Assembly (NCBI GenBank): GCA_022701965.1
Contig: JAKONL010000426.1
Coordinates: 1 to 17,949 of the forward strand
DNA: 17,949 nucleotides
Direction: 5' to 3'
DNA from: Burkholderiaceae bacterium
Lineage (GTDB): Bacteria > Pseudomonadota > Gammaproteobacteria > Burkholderiales > Burkholderiaceae
Part shown: positions 7,573 through 14,775 of the stretch, one piece after another
Position numbering within the stretch: the stretch's first letter is position 1
Layout: the number at the start of each line of letters is the position of its first letter
The notes under the pieces: generated by a model
Seen by the model: the letters and a program-made list of their open reading frames with translations, nothing else
Database searches by the model: none
What the model was told of the DNA's origin: nothing
Made by a program: the position numbers and the translations under genes

Positions 7573-8862
7573 ATGAAATCCGGACTGAGCTTCCTTGTCG
7601 CTGCGCTGCGCAGCGAAATCGACGAACTCGACCAGCTCGCGCGCACCAGCGAGCTGGTCGGCGCCATCGGGCGGCTGGTGCACGGCCTCCAGCGCGAACG
7701 CGGCATCTCCAACGTGGTGCTGGCGTCCGGCGGCCAGCGATTCGCCGCCGAGCTGCAGACGCAGGTCGCCGAATCGCTGCAACTGGAAGAACGCGTGCGC
7801 GAGGGCTTCGACCGCCTGGAGACCGACCCCGGCCGGCTCGGCAACGGCGCGCGCCTGTTCAGCCGCATCGCCTGGGTGCTCCCGGGCATGGACGCCCTGC
7901 CCGACCTGCGGCGGCGCATCGGCACACTGGCCATGCCGGTGGCCGACGCGACCGCGGCTTTCGTGAAGCTGATCGCCGGCCTGCTGGCGGTGGTGTTCGA
8001 GGCCGCGGACGGTGCGACCGATCCGGAGATCTCGCGCCTCCTGGTGGCGATGTTCAATTTCATGCAGGGCAAGGAATTCGCCGGGCAGGAACGGGCCTGC
8101 GGTGCCGCGGCCTTCACGTCGGGCCGCAACGACAGCGGCCGCCAGCAGCAGTGGCTGCACCTGATCGAGTCGCAGGAGCGCTGCTTCCAGGTGTTCTCGG
8201 AGTTCGCCGGCGCCGAACTCCAGGCCCAGTGGCTGGCCAACCTGCCACCGGCCCACACCGCCGAACTCGAACGCCTGCGCCGCATCGCCTGCGCCGCGCC
8301 GGCGGGCGTCGCGCTCGACCCCGAGCTCAGCGCGCCGTGGTTCGACTGCTGCACGCGGCGCATCGACGCCATGCAGGTGGTCGAGACGCGGCTCGCGGCC
8401 GACCTGCGCGAACTGTGCGTCGTCAAGAGCGAACAGGTGCGCGCCGAGATGGCCGCGCACACGGCGCTGCTGACGCAGATTTCCACCCGGTCGCCGGCGC
8501 CGGTCGCGGTCGCTTTCTTCGATCCCGTCGCGGCGGATACGGCCGACGCGCCCGTCGCCCCGGCGGCGAACACCGCCCTCTACGGCCGGCAGCTCGAGCG
8601 CGCCATCCTCGAGCTGGTCCAGGACCAGTCGCGGCGGCTGCAGGCCATGCGCGACGAACTCGACACCGTGCGCGGCGCGCTCAATGAACGCAAGCTCGTC
8701 GAGCGCGCCAAGGGCCTCCTGATGGCGCACCGCAAGCTCAGCGAGGAGGACGCCCACAAGATGCTGCGTCAGACCGCGATGAACCAGAACCGCCGGCTGG
8801 TGGATGTCGCCGAATCGGTGCTGGCGATGGCCGATTTCCTGCCCATGCACGACCGCGGCTGA
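7573..8862 (+). CDS. nasR: NIT-ANTAR nitrate-responsive antiterminator (NasR)
   Basis: This is a 429-residue cytoplasmic regulator. The N-terminal NIT (nitrate/nitrite sensing) domain spans roughly residues 20-290 and includes [20 protein letters not shown], with Arg41 and Arg43 in the helix that binds nitrate in this family, and later [15 protein letters not shown]. An ANTAR RNA-binding domain closes the protein from about residue 355: [48 protein letters not shown], with all usual conserved positions. Klebsiella NasR, of similar design, binds nitrate and prevents termination in the nas leader. Here two matching leaders lie downstream, at about 8959-9119 and 14776-14923. The start is set at 7573 because the family begins MKSGL-like; an in-frame ATG at 7540 would add 11 residues including three Cys. 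No leader or sigma-54 site is seen before nasR itself, so it may be made constitutively. Confidence 0.93.
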   Translation: MKSGLSFLVAALRSEIDELDQLARTSELVGAIGRLVHGLQRERGISNVVLASGGQRFAAELQTQVAESLQLEERVREGFDRLETDPGRLGNGARLFSRIAWVLPGMDALPDLRRRIGTLAMPVADATAAFVKLIAGLLAVVFEAADGATDPEISRLLVAMFNFMQGKEFAGQERACGAAAFTSGRNDSGRQQQWLHLIESQERCFQVFSEFAGAELQAQWLANLPPAHTAELERLRRIACAAPAGVALDPELSAPWFDCCTRRIDAMQVVETRLAADLRELCVVKSEQVRAEMAAHTALLTQISTRSPAPVAVAFFDPVAADTADAPVAPAANTALYGRQLERAILELVQDQSRRLQAMRDELDTVRGALNERKLVERAKGLLMAHRKLSEEDAHKMLRQTAMNQNRRLVDVAESVLAMADFLPMHDRG

Positions 8863-8873
8863 GATCGGCGACC

Positions 8874-8903
8874 TGCTTTGGTGCGGTGCACAACGAGCGT
8901 GCC
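8874..8903 (+). promoter_or_regulatory. Overlapping NtrC-like binding dyads upstream of nrtA
   Basis: The NtrC consensus is TGCACC-N5-GGTGCA. The segment 8887-8903 has GCAC-N7-GTGC at the required spacing. An overlapping segment, 8874-8890, has TGC-N11-GCA with a perfect right half GGTGCA. They lie about 55-85 nt before the predicted transcription start, a normal enhancer distance for sigma-54. They were identified by eye only. Confidence 0.55.
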
Positions 8904-8932
8904 GCGAAGACGCTGGAAATGCGCCCGAAGGC

Positions 8933-8947
8933 TGGCACGCGCTTTGC
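8933..8947 (+). promoter_or_regulatory. Sigma-54 (RpoN) promoter for nrtABD
   Basis: TGGCACG, four bases, then TTGC matches the -24/-12 consensus TGGCACG-N4-TTGC exactly. With the C at 8947 taken as -12, transcription starts near 8959, giving a leader of about 161 nt before the nrtA ATG. Its place right after nasR and before a NasR-type leader fits nitrogen-controlled nitrate assimilation. Confidence 0.87.
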
Positions 8948-8958
8948 GATGACGGTCA

Positions 8959-9088
8959 CAAGGACCGGCGACGGTCATCAGGCGGGCGGCATCCAACGGC
9001 GGGTGCGGCCTGCCGCACCGGACAAAGGCGTCCGCATCCACAAGGACCCGTTCGCGGACGGGCCCGTGCAATGCGGACGCCTTTTTTT
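8959..9088 (+). ncRNA. NasR/ANTAR antitermination leader RNA 1 (upstream of nrtA)
   Basis: In order: a 5' hairpin GACCG-GCGA-CGGTC (8963-8976) with a GNRA-type tetraloop; P1, a 6-bp stem (8989-8994 with 9001-9006, one T.G wobble) closing the hexaloop AACGGC; a 12-nt linker; P2, a 5-bp stem CGGAC/GTCCG (9019-9023 with 9030-9034) closing the hexaloop AAAGGC; and the terminator (9024-9088). Both loops have A at position 1 and G at position 4, the hallmark of ANTAR target RNAs. The P2 loop and 3' arm are also the 5' arm of the terminator, so P2 and the terminator exclude each other. NasR bound to P1-P2 should allow read-through. A rival hairpin, GGTGCGG-CCTG-CCGCACC (9002-9019), overlaps P1 and the foot of P2. 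Confidence 0.85.
9024..9088 (+). terminator. Leader terminator upstream of nrtA (attenuator)
   Basis: The 5' arm 9024-9037 (AAAGGCGTCCGCAT) pairs perfectly with 9071-9084, followed by T residues to 9088. The enclosed bases contain a small inner hairpin, CCCGT/ACGGG (9047-9051 with 9058-9062). It ends 31 nt before the nrtA ATG, a position that suits an attenuator rather than the end of nasR. Confidence 0.93.
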
Positions 9089-9119
9089 GTTTCGTCACCC
9101 TTTCCTCTGGAGCCAGCCC

Positions 9120-10367
9120 ATGTCCGACCCGCTGCCGAATCCCAAGTTGAGCCGCCGCAAGGTGCTGCAGGCCGCCGCCGTTGGCGCCCTCGCGATCGAT
9201 CCGGCGCTGCGCGCCGCCGTCTACGCCCAGGGCTCCGACAAGCCGGAGAAGGAGGAGGTGAAGATCGGCTTCATCCCGCTGACCGACTGCGCCAGCGTCG
9301 TCATGGCGTCGGTGCTGGGCATCGACAAGAAGTACGGCGTGAAGATCGTGCCGAGCAAGGAAGCGAGCTGGGCCGGCGTACGCGACAAGCTCGTCAACGG
9401 CGACCTCGACATGGCGCACGTGCTCTACGGGCTGGTCTACGGCGTGCACCTGGGCGTGGGCAGCACGAAGAAGGACATGGCCGTGCTCATGACGCTCAAC
9501 AACAACGGCCAGGCGATCACGCTGTCGAAGAAGCTGGCCGACAAGGGCGCGGTCGACGGGCCGTCGCTGGCGAAGTACATCGCCAAGGAAAAGGGCGACT
9601 ACACCTTCGCCCAGACCTTCCCGACCGGCACCCACGCGATGTGGCTCTACTACTGGCTCGCCTCGGCCGGCATCGACCCGTTCAAGGACGTGAAGAACAT
9701 CGTCGTGCCGCCGCCGCAGATGGTCGCCAACATGCGCATCGGCAACATGGACGGCTTCTGCGTCGGCGAGCCCTGGGGCCAGCGCGCCATCATGGACGGC
9801 ATCGGCGTGACTGCGATCACCACCCAGGACATCTGGAAGGACCATCCCGAGAAAGTGCTGGGCACGACCGCCGACTTCGTGAAGAAGTACCCGAACACGG
9901 CACGCGCCGTGACCGCGGCCATCCTGGAGGCCGGCCAGTGGATCGACACCGGCCTGCAGAACAAGAACAGGATGGCCGAGACCATCGCCGACAAGAGCTA
10001 CGTCAACACCAGCGTCGACGCCATCAACCAGCGCATCCTGGGCCGCTACACCAACGGCATGGGCAGGAACTGGGACGACCCCAACCACATGAAGTTCTAC
10101 GGCGACGGCACGGTGAACTTCCCCTACCTGTCGGACGGCATGTGGTTCCTCACGCAGCACAAGCGCTGGGGCCTGCTCAAGGCGCATCCGGACTACCTGA
10201 AGGTCGCCACGGAGATCAACCGGATCGATGTCTACAAGCAGGCCGCGACGGCCACCAAGACCCCGGTGCCGGCCTCCCCGATGCGGTCGAGCAAGCTGCT
10301 CGACGGCGTCGTCTGGGATGGCAAGGACCCGGCGAAGTACGCCGACTCTTTCAAGATCAAGGCCTGA
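9120..10367 (+). CDS. nrtA: Nitrate ABC transporter substrate-binding protein (NrtA/NasF/CmpA family), Tat signal
   Basis: This 415-residue periplasmic nitrate-binding protein begins with a twin-arginine signal (LSRRKVLQAAAVGALAID). The mature part shows family text: VKIGFIPLTDCASVVMA, KEASWAGVRDKLVNGDLDMAHVLYG, a TFPTGTHAMWLYYWLA segment, GNMDGFCVGEPWGQRAI and WKDHPEKVLGTTADF. These are typical of NrtA/CmpA anion-binding proteins, and the nitrate gene context makes nitrate or nitrite the likely ligand. The frame is open upstream to 8886, but that stretch covers the leader RNA. The ATG at 9120 has GGAG (9109-9112) 7 nt away and directly gives the signal peptide. nrtB follows after 10 nt. Confidence 0.94.
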   Translation: MSDPLPNPKLSRRKVLQAAAVGALAIDPALRAAVYAQGSDKPEKEEVKIGFIPLTDCASVVMASVLGIDKKYGVKIVPSKEASWAGVRDKLVNGDLDMAHVLYGLVYGVHLGVGSTKKDMAVLMTLNNNGQAITLSKKLADKGAVDGPSLAKYIAKEKGDYTFAQTFPTGTHAMWLYYWLASAGIDPFKDVKNIVVPPPQMVANMRIGNMDGFCVGEPWGQRAIMDGIGVTAITTQDIWKDHPEKVLGTTADFVKKYPNTARAVTAAILEAGQWIDTGLQNKNRMAETIADKSYVNTSVDAINQRILGRYTNGMGRNWDDPNHMKFYGDGTVNFPYLSDGMWFLTQHKRWGLLKAHPDYLKVATEINRIDVYKQAATATKTPVPASPMRSSKLLDGVVWDGKDPAKYADSFKIKA

Positions 10368-10377
10368 GGAGCACACC

Positions 10378-11310
10378 ATGGTCAGCGCCGTCTTCCATTC
10401 CCCGCTCGAGACTTCCCTGCCGGTTCCGGCAGCCACCAACGTCGTGCCGCTGAAATCCGCGGCCGACATCGCGATGCCGGCAGCGGCACGCGAAGCGCGC
10501 AAGCCGAACAAGCCGCACAAGCCGCTCGACCTGCGCGCCTTCTGGATGCGCGTGCTGCCGCCCCTGGCCGGCTTCGGCCTGCTGCTGGTCGTGTGGGAGC
10601 TGATCGCCGTCAGCAGCACCACCGGCTTCCCGACCCCGCTGGCCGTCTTCAAGCAGGCGCTGGTGGTGTTCAGCGATCCGTTCTACAGCAAGGGGCCGAA
10701 CGACCAGGGCGTCGGCTGGAACATCCTGTCGTCGCTGCAGCGCGTGGCGCTGGGCTTCGGGCTGGCGGCGCTGGTGGGCATCCCGGCGGGCTTCGCGATC
10801 GGCCGCTTCGAATTCCTCTCGCGCATGTTCAATCCGCTGATCAGCCTGCTGCGGCCGGTCTCGCCGCTGGCCTGGCTGCCGATCGGCCTGCTGGTCTTCA
10901 AGGGCGCCAACCCGGCGGCGATCTGGACCATCTTCATCTGCTCGATCTGGCCGATGGTGATCAACACCGCCGTGGGCGTGCAGCGCGTGCCGAGCGACTA
11001 CATGAACGTCGCACGCGTGCTGAACCTGAGCGAGTGGAAGATCATGACCCGGATCCTGTTCCCGGCCGTGCTGCCCTACATGCTCACCGGCGTGCGCCTG
11101 GCGGTGGGCACCGCGTGGCTGGTGATCGTCGCGGCCGAGATGCTGACCGGCGGCGTGGGCATCGGCTTCTGGGTCTGGGACGAGTGGAACAACCTCAACG
11201 TCGCCAACATCATCATCGCGATCTTCGTGATCGGCGTGGTCGGGCTGATCCTCGAATACGCGCTTGTCAGGATCGCCACCGCGTTCACGTTCGAGGAGGT
11301 GAAGTCATGA
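10378..11310 (+). CDS. nrtB: Nitrate ABC transporter permease
   Basis: This 310-residue inner-membrane permease has a polar N-terminal tail of about 55 residues, unusually long, rich in Pro, Ala and Lys. Hydrophobic segments follow, beginning LPPLAGFGLLLVVWELIAV, then LQRVALGFGLAALVGIPAGFAIG, PVSPLAWLPIGLLVF, AIWTIFICSIWPMVINTAVGV and NIIIAIFVIGVVGLILEYALV. The cytoplasmic EAA-type coupling loop is MNVARVLNLSEWKIMTRILFPAVLPYM, which docks on the ATPase. This matches BPD_transp_1 permeases of the NrtB/SsuC/TauC group. A GAGGAG ribosome-binding site overlaps the nrtA stop region (10366-10371). Its stop overlaps the nrtD start in ATGA, indicating translational coupling. Confidence 0.94.
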   Translation: MVSAVFHSPLETSLPVPAATNVVPLKSAADIAMPAAAREARKPNKPHKPLDLRAFWMRVLPPLAGFGLLLVVWELIAVSSTTGFPTPLAVFKQALVVFSDPFYSKGPNDQGVGWNILSSLQRVALGFGLAALVGIPAGFAIGRFEFLSRMFNPLISLLRPVSPLAWLPIGLLVFKGANPAAIWTIFICSIWPMVINTAVGVQRVPSDYMNVARVLNLSEWKIMTRILFPAVLPYMLTGVRLAVGTAWLVIVAAEMLTGGVGIGFWVWDEWNNLNVANIIIAIFVIGVVGLILEYALVRIATAFTFEEVKS

Positions 11311-12113
11311 ACCACGACGACCGATTCATCGACATCCAGGACGTCGAGCAGACCTTCAAGACCGCCAAGGGCAGCTTCCAGGCGTTGCGCGACATCCACC
11401 TGACGGTCGCCAAGGGCGAGTTCGTCGCCCTGATCGGGCATTCGGGATGCGGCAAGTCGACGCTGCTCAACCTCATCGCCGGCCTGACCCGGCCGACGCA
11501 CGGCGTGCTGCTGTGCGCCGACAAGGAGATCGCCGGCCCGGGCCCGGAACGCGCGGTGGTGTTCCAGAACCATTCGCTGCTGCCCTGGCTGACCTGCTTC
11601 GAGAACATCTTCCTGGGCGTCGAGCGGGTGTTCGGCGCGAGCGAGTCGAAGGCGCAGTTGCGCACGCGCACCGACGCGGCGCTGGCGCTGGTCGGCCTGA
11701 CGCCGGCGGCGGCCAAGCGCCCGGGCGAGATCTCGGGCGGCATGAAGCAGCGCGTGGGCATCGCACGGGCCCTGGCGATGGAACCCAAGGTGCTGCTGAT
11801 GGACGAACCCTTCGGCGCGCTCGACGCCCTCACCCGCGCACGACTGCAGGACGAGCTGCTGGCGATCGTGCAGAAGACGCAGAGCACGGTCGTGATGGTC
11901 ACGCACGACGTGGACGAGGCGGTGCTGCTCTCCGACAAGATCGTGATGATGACCAACGGCCCGTCGGCCACCATCGGCGAGGTGCTGCGCGTCGAGCTGC
12001 CACGTCCGCGCAACCGGGTCGAGCTGGCCGAGGACCGCGACTACGTGCACTACCGCAAGGCGGTGATCGACTTTCTCTACACGCGGCAAGGGCACGTCGA
12101 AAAAGCCGCCTGA
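11307..12113 (+). CDS. nrtD: Nitrate ABC transporter ATP-binding protein
   Basis: This 268-residue cytoplasmic ATPase energises the importer. It has Walker A GHSGCGKST at residues 44-52, Q-loop Gln87 (VVFQNHSLLPW), signature ISGGMKQ at 142-148, Walker B VLLMDEP at 162-168, D-loop FGALD and switch His200 (MVTHDVDEA). Its length is that of a simple NrtD/SsuB/TauB-type ATPase, so the second cyanobacterial subunit NrtC, with a fused binding domain, is absent. The ATG overlaps the nrtB stop by 4 nt and has a strong GAGGAGGT site (11293-11300). No clear terminator follows before gcd. Confidence 0.94.
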   Translation: MNHDDRFIDIQDVEQTFKTAKGSFQALRDIHLTVAKGEFVALIGHSGCGKSTLLNLIAGLTRPTHGVLLCADKEIAGPGPERAVVFQNHSLLPWLTCFENIFLGVERVFGASESKAQLRTRTDAALALVGLTPAAAKRPGEISGGMKQRVGIARALAMEPKVLLMDEPFGALDALTRARLQDELLAIVQKTQSTVVMVTHDVDEAVLLSDKIVMMTNGPSATIGEVLRVELPRPRNRVELAEDRDYVHYRKAVIDFLYTRQGHVEKAA

Positions 12114-12233
12114 ACCGCGGACCGCCTCGGCAGGAGGGGTTTGCAATCCAAGGGTTTTCCCTAAGTTGTGGAAAAATTGAGGTCTTTCGGCCGCCGTTGC
12201 GGCCGCTTCGATTCGCACCCTGGGATTTTTTCG
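12114..12233 (+). other. nrtD-gcd spacer with two inverted repeats
   Basis: This 120-nt spacer carries TTTTCC/GGAAAA (12155-12160 with 12170-12175) and CGGCCG/CGGCCG (12188-12193 with 12200-12205, 6-nt loop). Neither is followed by a clean U-run, so termination of the nrt transcript here is doubtful. No sigma-54 site or ANTAR hexaloop is seen, unlike the other two intergenic regions of the nitrate locus. A sigma-70 promoter for gcd could lie here but is not obvious. Confidence 0.4.
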
Positions 12234-14642
12234 ATGACAGACAAACTGGACCGGCAACCCGCGCGTGGGCGCGGCATGCTGCTCGCGCTCGGCGCGCTCA
12301 CCTTCCTGATGGGCGCCTTTCTCGCGGTCGGCGGCGCCTGGCTCGCGACGCTCGGCGGCAGCTGGTACTTCGTGCTCGCCGGCATCGCGCTGGGGGTCTC
12401 CGGATTCCTGATCGCACGCCGCCGGCCGGCCGGCGCCTGGCTGTTCGCGCTGACGCTGGTCGCCACCGCGGCCTGGGCGGTTGCCGACGCAGGGCTGCAT
12501 TTCTGGCCGCTGGTGTCGCGCGGGGTCGCCTTCGCCGTGCTCGGGCTGCTGATCACGCTGGCCTATCCGACGCTGGTCCGCGCCGCGGGCGGCGTCACCG
12601 GGCGCGGCGCCTATGGCCTCGCCGGGCTGCTGGCGGTCGCGCTGGCGGCCACCGGCGCTTACGCCTTCGTTCCGATCCCCGTCGTCGCGGCGCGAGGGGA
12701 GGCGCCGGCGGTGACGCCGGTCGCGGCCGGCGCGGCGCAGAAAGACTGGCAGCACTGGGGCAACACCACCGCCGGCGACCGCTTCGCCGCGCTCGACCAG
12801 ATCACGAAGGCCAACGTCGGTCAGCTCCAGGTCGCCTGGACCGCGCACACCGGCGACATCCCGCAGAGCACCGGCTCCGGTGCCGAGGACCAGAACACGC
12901 CGCTGCAGATCGGCAGCACGGTCTACGTCTGCACCGCGTACGGCAAGGTCCTGGCGCTCGACGCCGACACCGGCGCGCAGCTCTGGAAGTACGACCCGCA
13001 GGCCAAGGCGCCGAACTGGCAGCGTTGCCGCGGCCTGGGCTACCACGACCAGGATGCCGCCACGGGAGCGACCGGCGTCGCGGCCGCAGCCGCACCGCCG
13101 ACGGCCGCCGCGGCCGCCGATTGCCGCAAGCGCCTGCTGCTGCCCACGCTCGACGCCCGCCTGATCGCCATCGACGCCACGACCGGCCGCCCCTGCGCCG
13201 GCTTCGGCAACGGCGGCACGGTCGACCTGTCGGTCGGCATGGGCGACATCAAGTTCGGCTACTACCAGCAGACCTCGACGCCGCTCGTCGCCGGCAACCT
13301 GGTGATCGTCGGCGGCCGCGTCGCCGACAACTGGTCGACCGACGAGCCGCCGGGCGTGGTGCGGGCGTTCGACATCGTGACCGGCGCGCTGGTCTGGGCC
13401 TGGGACTCGGGCAATCCGGCGATCACGAAACTGCCACCCGCAGGCCAGACCTACACGCGCGGTTCGCCCAACGTCTGGGCGGCGATGTCGTACGACCCGA
13501 AGCTCGGCTTGGTCTACTTGCCGACCGGCAACGCGACGCCCGACTTCTTCGGCGGCCACCGCACGGCGGACGAGGACAGGTACAGCTCGTCGATCGTCGC
13601 CCTGGAGGCCGCGAGCGGCAAGGTGCTCTGGCACTTCCAGACCACCCACCACGACCTCTGGGACTTCGACCTGCCGGCCCAGCCGCTGCTGCACGACCTG
13701 CCCGACGGCGCGGGCGGCACCCAGCCCGCGCTGGTGCAGATCACCAAGCAGGGCGAGATCTTCATGCTCAACCGCGAAACCGGGGTGCCGATCGCCGAAG
13801 TGCAGGAGAAGCCGGTGCCGCAGGGCAAGCTCCCGGGCGAGCGCTACTCGCCGACGCAGCCGTTCTCGGTCGGCATGCCGTCGATCGGCAACGCGACGCT
13901 GGCCGAATCCGACATGTGGGGCGCCACGCCCTTCGACGCCCTGCTCTGCCGCATCGCCTTCAAGGGCATGCGCAGCGAAGGCGTCTACACGCCGCCGGGG
14001 CTCGACCACGCACTGCAGATGCCGGGTTCGCTCGGCGGCATGAACTGGGGCAGCGTGTCCTTCGATCCGACCACCGCCACCATGTTCGTCAACGACATGC
14101 GCCTGGGGCTGGCCAACTACATGATCCCGCGCGACAGGATGCCCAAGAACGCCAGCGGCATCGAGATGGGCGCCGTGCCCCAGGAAGGCACGCCGTACGG
14201 CGCGATGCGCCAGCGCTTCCTGTCCCAGCTGGGCATCCCGTGCCAGGCGCCGCCCTTCGGCACGATGTCGGCGATCGACCTGAAGACCCGCAGGATCGTC
14301 TGGCAGGTGCCGGTCGGCACGGTGCAGGACACCGGGCCGCTGGGCATCCGCATGCACCTGCCGATCCCGATCGGCATGCCGACGCTGGGCCCCTCGCTCG
14401 CCACCCAGTCGGGGCTGGTGTTCTTCGCCGGGACGCAGGACTTCTACCTGCGCGCCTTCGACAGCGCGACCGGCAAAGAGGTCTGGAAGGCGCGACTGCC
14501 CGTGGGCAGCCAGGGCGGTCCGATGACCTACGTCTCTCCCAAGACCGGCCGGCAGTACGTAGTGATCTCCGCCGGCGGGGCCCGGCAGTCCCCGGACCGC
14601 GGCGACTACGTGATCGCCTACGCGCTGCCGGACGCCAGGTAG
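12234..14642 (+). CDS. gcd: Membrane-bound PQQ-dependent glucose dehydrogenase (quinoprotein)
   Basis: This 802-residue protein matches the E. coli Gcd length (796). It is predicted to oxidise glucose to gluconolactone in the periplasm and pass electrons to ubiquinone. Residues 1-150 hold about five transmembrane helices (GMLLALGALTFLMGAFLAVGG, YFVLAGIALGVSGFLIA, AWLFALTLVATAAWAVADAG, and others). The rest is an eight-bladed PQQ propeller starting DWQHWGNTTAGDRFAALDQI, with repeated tryptophan-docking motifs such as ALDADTGAQLW, AFDIVTGALVW and AFDSATGKEVW. His271 (RGLGYHD), Asp474 (HHDLWDFD) and Lys505 (ITKQGE) match, by my recollection of the family, PQQ-binding and catalytic residues. A 12-residue Ala/Pro stretch (AAAAPPTAAAAA) is a local insertion. 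The start is ATG 12234; an in-frame ATG at 12168 is less likely. No pqq genes are nearby, so the cofactor must come from elsewhere. Confidence 0.95.
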   Translation: MTDKLDRQPARGRGMLLALGALTFLMGAFLAVGGAWLATLGGSWYFVLAGIALGVSGFLIARRRPAGAWLFALTLVATAAWAVADAGLHFWPLVSRGVAFAVLGLLITLAYPTLVRAAGGVTGRGAYGLAGLLAVALAATGAYAFVPIPVVAARGEAPAVTPVAAGAAQKDWQHWGNTTAGDRFAALDQITKANVGQLQVAWTAHTGDIPQSTGSGAEDQNTPLQIGSTVYVCTAYGKVLALDADTGAQLWKYDPQAKAPNWQRCRGLGYHDQDAATGATGVAAAAAPPTAAAAADCRKRLLLPTLDARLIAIDATTGRPCAGFGNGGTVDLSVGMGDIKFGYYQQTSTPLVAGNLVIVGGRVADNWSTDEPPGVVRAFDIVTGALVWAWDSGNPAITKLPPAGQTYTRGSPNVWAAMSYDPKLGLVYLPTGNATPDFFGGHRTADEDRYSSSIVALEAASGKVLWHFQTTHHDLWDFDLPAQPLLHDLPDGAGGTQPALVQITKQGEIFMLNRETGVPIAEVQEKPVPQGKLPGERYSPTQPFSVGMPSIGNATLAESDMWGATPFDALLCRIAFKGMRSEGVYTPPGLDHALQMPGSLGGMNWGSVSFDPTTATMFVNDMRLGLANYMIPRDRMPKNASGIEMGAVPQEGTPYGAMRQRFLSQLGIPCQAPPFGTMSAIDLKTRRIVWQVPVGTVQDTGPLGIRMHLPIPIGMPTLGPSLATQSGLVFFAGTQDFYLRAFDSATGKEVWKARLPVGSQGGPMTYVSPKTGRQYVVISAGGARQSPDRGDYVIAYALPDAR

Positions 14643-14663
14643 CCCGCGGGCGCGGCGGTCGCG

Positions 14664-14710
14664 CGCACCAAGGCGATGCGGCCCGCGCCATGCCGCACGG
14701 AAGCGGCGCA
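14664..14710 (+). promoter_or_regulatory. Two NtrC-like dyads upstream of the nas reductase operon
   Basis: The segment 14664-14680 has GCACC-N5-GATGC, one mismatch from the GCACC-N5-GGTGC core. The segment 14694-14710 has GCAC-N7-GCGC with right half GGCGCA (about 9 of 12 consensus positions). They lie about 65-110 nt before the predicted start, mirroring the arrangement before nrtA. They were matched by eye. Confidence 0.45.
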
Positions 14711-14749
14711 CCGGTGGACGATCCGGCGCCGCCGGGCGTGCCATCCTTC

Positions 14750-14764
14750 TGGCATGCGCCTTGC
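14750..14764 (+). promoter_or_regulatory. Sigma-54 (RpoN) promoter for the nitrate reductase operon
   Basis: TGGCATG, four bases, then TTGC (followed by A) is one mismatch from TGGCACG-N4-TTGC, with correct GG-GC spacing. It lies 108 nt after the gcd stop. With C14764 as -12, the start is near 14776, giving a leader of about 148 nt. Confidence 0.83.
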
Positions 14765-14775
14765 ATGCCCCTGCA

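Noticed and set aside
7513..8850. N-terminal extension of tsaD on the minus strand through nasR
   Set aside because: The conserved TsaD N-terminus MLILGIESS begins at 7512; the extension is antisense to nasR.
11076..14744. A 1222-codon minus-strand open frame across nrtB, nrtD and gcd
   Set aside because: It is antisense to three well-recognised genes and its translation is Arg/Ala/Gly-rich low-complexity text with no family motifs. This is a typical GC-rich shadow.
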